From positions 434,001-498,000 of the forward strand of contig NZ_JBHEQA010000003.1 of NCBI RefSeq assembly GCF_043678055.1: a stretch of 64,000 bases of DNA, read 5' to 3'. Both the position numbers and the translations under genes were made by a program. The notes beneath the pieces are model-generated. The model saw only the letters and a program-made list of their open reading frames with translations, did no database searches and had not been told where the DNA came from. Positions 62,756 to 64,000 of the stretch are shown piece by piece (position 1 is the stretch's first letter; each line of letters opens with the position of its first letter). The DNA is from Spongiimicrobium salis. GTDB lineage: Bacteria > Bacteroidota > Bacteroidia > Flavobacteriales > Flavobacteriaceae.

Positions 62756-63457
62756 ATGAAGATTGCCTTATTTGGATATGGGAAAATGGGAAAAATGATT
62801 GAGAAAATTGCCCAACAAAGAAACCATACCATTGTTGCCAAAATAGATATGGATACGGAATCCATTGATTATTCTGCCTTTGATGTGGCTATAGATTTTA
62901 GTATGCCCAATGCCGCTTTTGATAATATCAAAGGCTGCCTGACCCATAATGTGCCTGTTATTTCCGGTACTACAGGCTGGCTGAATCGGTATGAGGAAGC
63001 GGTTGCCCTTTGCGAAACGCAGCAAGGAGCTATGATCTATGCCTCCAATTTTAGCTTGGGAGTGAATATCTTTTTTGAATTGAATGCCTATTTGGCCAAA
63101 ATGATGCAACATTTGGATCAGTACCAGGTTTCCATGGAAGAAATTCACCATACACAAAAACTGGATGCTCCCAGTGGTACTGCCATCAGTTTGGCCGAAG
63201 GCGTCATCGCCAATAGCCGCTATACAGCTTGGCAATTGGACCAAGGTAGCGTCACAGAAATTCCCATTACTGCCAAGCGCATTGAAAAAGTACCGGGAAC
63301 GCATACGGTCTCCTATGAAAGCACAATAGATAGCATTGACATTAAACACACGGCACATAACCGGGAAGGGTTTGCCTTAGGTGCTGTCATTGCCGCAGAG
63401 TGGATCATTGGCAAGGCAGGGGTATTTAGCATGAAAGATGTATTGAACCTAACATAA
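62756..63457 (+). CDS. dapB: 4-hydroxy-tetrahydrodipicolinate reductase
   Basis: 233 residues. KIALFGYGKMGKMIEKIA is the nucleotide-binding start, VISGTTGWLNRYEEAVALC the middle, and SMEEIHHTQKLDAPSGTAISL contains the catalytic HH...K and DxPSGTA motif. The enzyme serves lysine and diaminopimelate synthesis, hence peptidoglycan. It follows the DUF5683 gene by three bases and precedes lepB. Confidence 0.96.
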   Translation: MKIALFGYGKMGKMIEKIAQQRNHTIVAKIDMDTESIDYSAFDVAIDFSMPNAAFDNIKGCLTHNVPVISGTTGWLNRYEEAVALCETQQGAMIYASNFSLGVNIFFELNAYLAKMMQHLDQYQVSMEEIHHTQKLDAPSGTAISLAEGVIANSRYTAWQLDQGSVTEIPITAKRIEKVPGTHTVSYESTIDSIDIKHTAHNREGFALGAVIAAEWIIGKAGVFSMKDVLNLT

Positions 63458-63533
63458 AAGCATTAAACAAAGAGTATCCCAAGTCCTTTTTCATAAAGAC
63501 CAATTTGGGAATCAATCGCAAAACTAACATTCT

Positions 63534-64000
63534 ATGAACAGCACTGAATGGATTATTTTTATATTGATCGTGCAGGTCATTCATTTTCTGGGCACCTGGA
63601 AATTATATGTAAAAGCAGGAAGAAAGGCCTGGGAAGCCGCCATTCCCATATACAATGCAGTAGTATTGATGCAGATCATCAATAGACCCAAATGGTGGGT
63701 GGTGCTCTTGTTTATCCCGATCATCAATCTATTGATGTTTCCAGTAGTTTGGGTAGAGACCATTCGCAGTTTTGGAAAAAATAGCCTTACGGACACTTGG
63801 GCGGTATTATTGACCCTAGGTTTCTATACTTACTATATCAACTATACCCAAGATGTTACCTATATCGAAGATCGTAGTTTAAAACCTCGATCTGGCGTTG
63901 GGGAATGGGTAAGCTCCATCGTGTTTGCCATCGTTGCCGCTACTTTGGTACACACCTATTTTATGCAACCCTATGTAATTCCTACTTCTTCTTTGGAAAA
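63534..64000 (+). CDS. lepB: Signal peptidase I, 5' part (runs off the window)
   Basis: The gene is open to the last base with 155 codons visible. Two or three N-terminal hydrophobic segments (WIIFILIVQVIHFLGTW, WWVVLLFIPIINLLMF) belong to the extended flavobacterial LepB type. FMQPYVIPTSSLEK at the window end is the catalytic-Ser box (S in PTSS) of S26 peptidases. The catalytic Lys region is outside the window. Confidence 0.92.
   Translation, partial: MNSTEWIIFILIVQVIHFLGTWKLYVKAGRKAWEAAIPIYNAVVLMQIINRPKWWVVLLFIPIINLLMFPVVWVETIRSFGKNSLTDTWAVLLTLGFYTYYINYTQDVTYIEDRSLKPRSGVGEWVSSIVFAIVAATLVHTYFMQPYVIPTSSLE

Overview
The window is chromosomal DNA from a marine-type member of the Flavobacteriaceae (Bacteroidota); the genus cannot be fixed from sequence alone. 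Lineage markers are a giant T9SS type B (CHU_C-type) SprB-like surface protein, the parA-parB-DUF5683-dapB-lepB order, a two-subunit methylmalonyl-CoA mutase, a NagB/PIG-L fusion, a TTG/TAnnTTTG-style promoter and weak Shine-Dalgarno sequences. One run of N (35641-35738) lies inside a tandem repeat, so this is a draft scaffold.

Layout. 1-0.9 kb: end of a LytS-type sensor kinase. 1.5 kb: a Gly-Gly leader peptide. 2.5-5.1 kb, plus strand: a promoter, a 44-codon ORF, a terminator-like hairpin, then a dense array of tRNA genes (Cys, Trp, Asp, Glu, Lys, Leu x2, Gln, His, Phe, Arg) mixed with abnormal tRNA-like units. The array ends in about 800 bases of structured RNA that contains what looks like a circularly permuted tRNA-Gly, followed by an intrinsic terminator. 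5.2-12.9 kb, minus strand: two adjoining operons. The upstream one is macrodomain-NADAR-ADP-ribosylglycohydrolase-NrtR. The downstream one is SPFH/Band-7, NAD-kinase-like, small ADP-ribose-linked protein, DUF4291, KptA, 2OG-Fe(II) oxygenase and PPP-type phosphoesterase. Both have the same operator, TGTGT-N7-ACACA (three copies), the expected site type for the NrtR encoded there. I read the tRNA array plus this regulon as one NAD/ADP-ribose-linked RNA-repair or tRNA-replacement system, and it is the best novelty candidate here.

13.0-13.9 kb: a tRNA-Pro with a tandem array of GIY-YIG nuclease genes that each overlap a complete or truncated tRNA-Pro. 14-22.5 kb: the 2845-residue adhesin. 22.6-24.2 kb: a PQQ-type sugar dehydrogenase lipoprotein and a cytochrome c. 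24.2-32 kb: a peptidoglycan-recycling locus, deoR-murQ divergent from nagB-ampG-nagZ-anmK, with at least four copies of an AGCAAAAAACWGCA operator between them.

32-41 kb: four DUF4157 (eCIS-core-like HEAWH) proteins with conserved N-terminal modules and different C-terminal domains (deaminase, a second HExxH peptidase-like region, ADP-ribosyltransferase-like, unknown), interspersed with housekeeping-like genes and repeats. 41-52.4 kb: an accessory and probable defence region with a frameshifted ExbD-like gene, an IS110 remnant, a Roco (LRR-Roc-COR) protein with a nuclease-like C-terminus, a CBS/HEPN-like protein, a tandem DUF1036 membrane protein and a 1312-residue STAND NTPase. The STAND gene lies between two direct repeats derived from the udk 5' region.

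52.5-64 kb: core genes: udk, divIC/ftsB-like, mutA, mutB, an M16 peptidase, parA, parB, a DUF5683 gene, dapB and the start of lepB.
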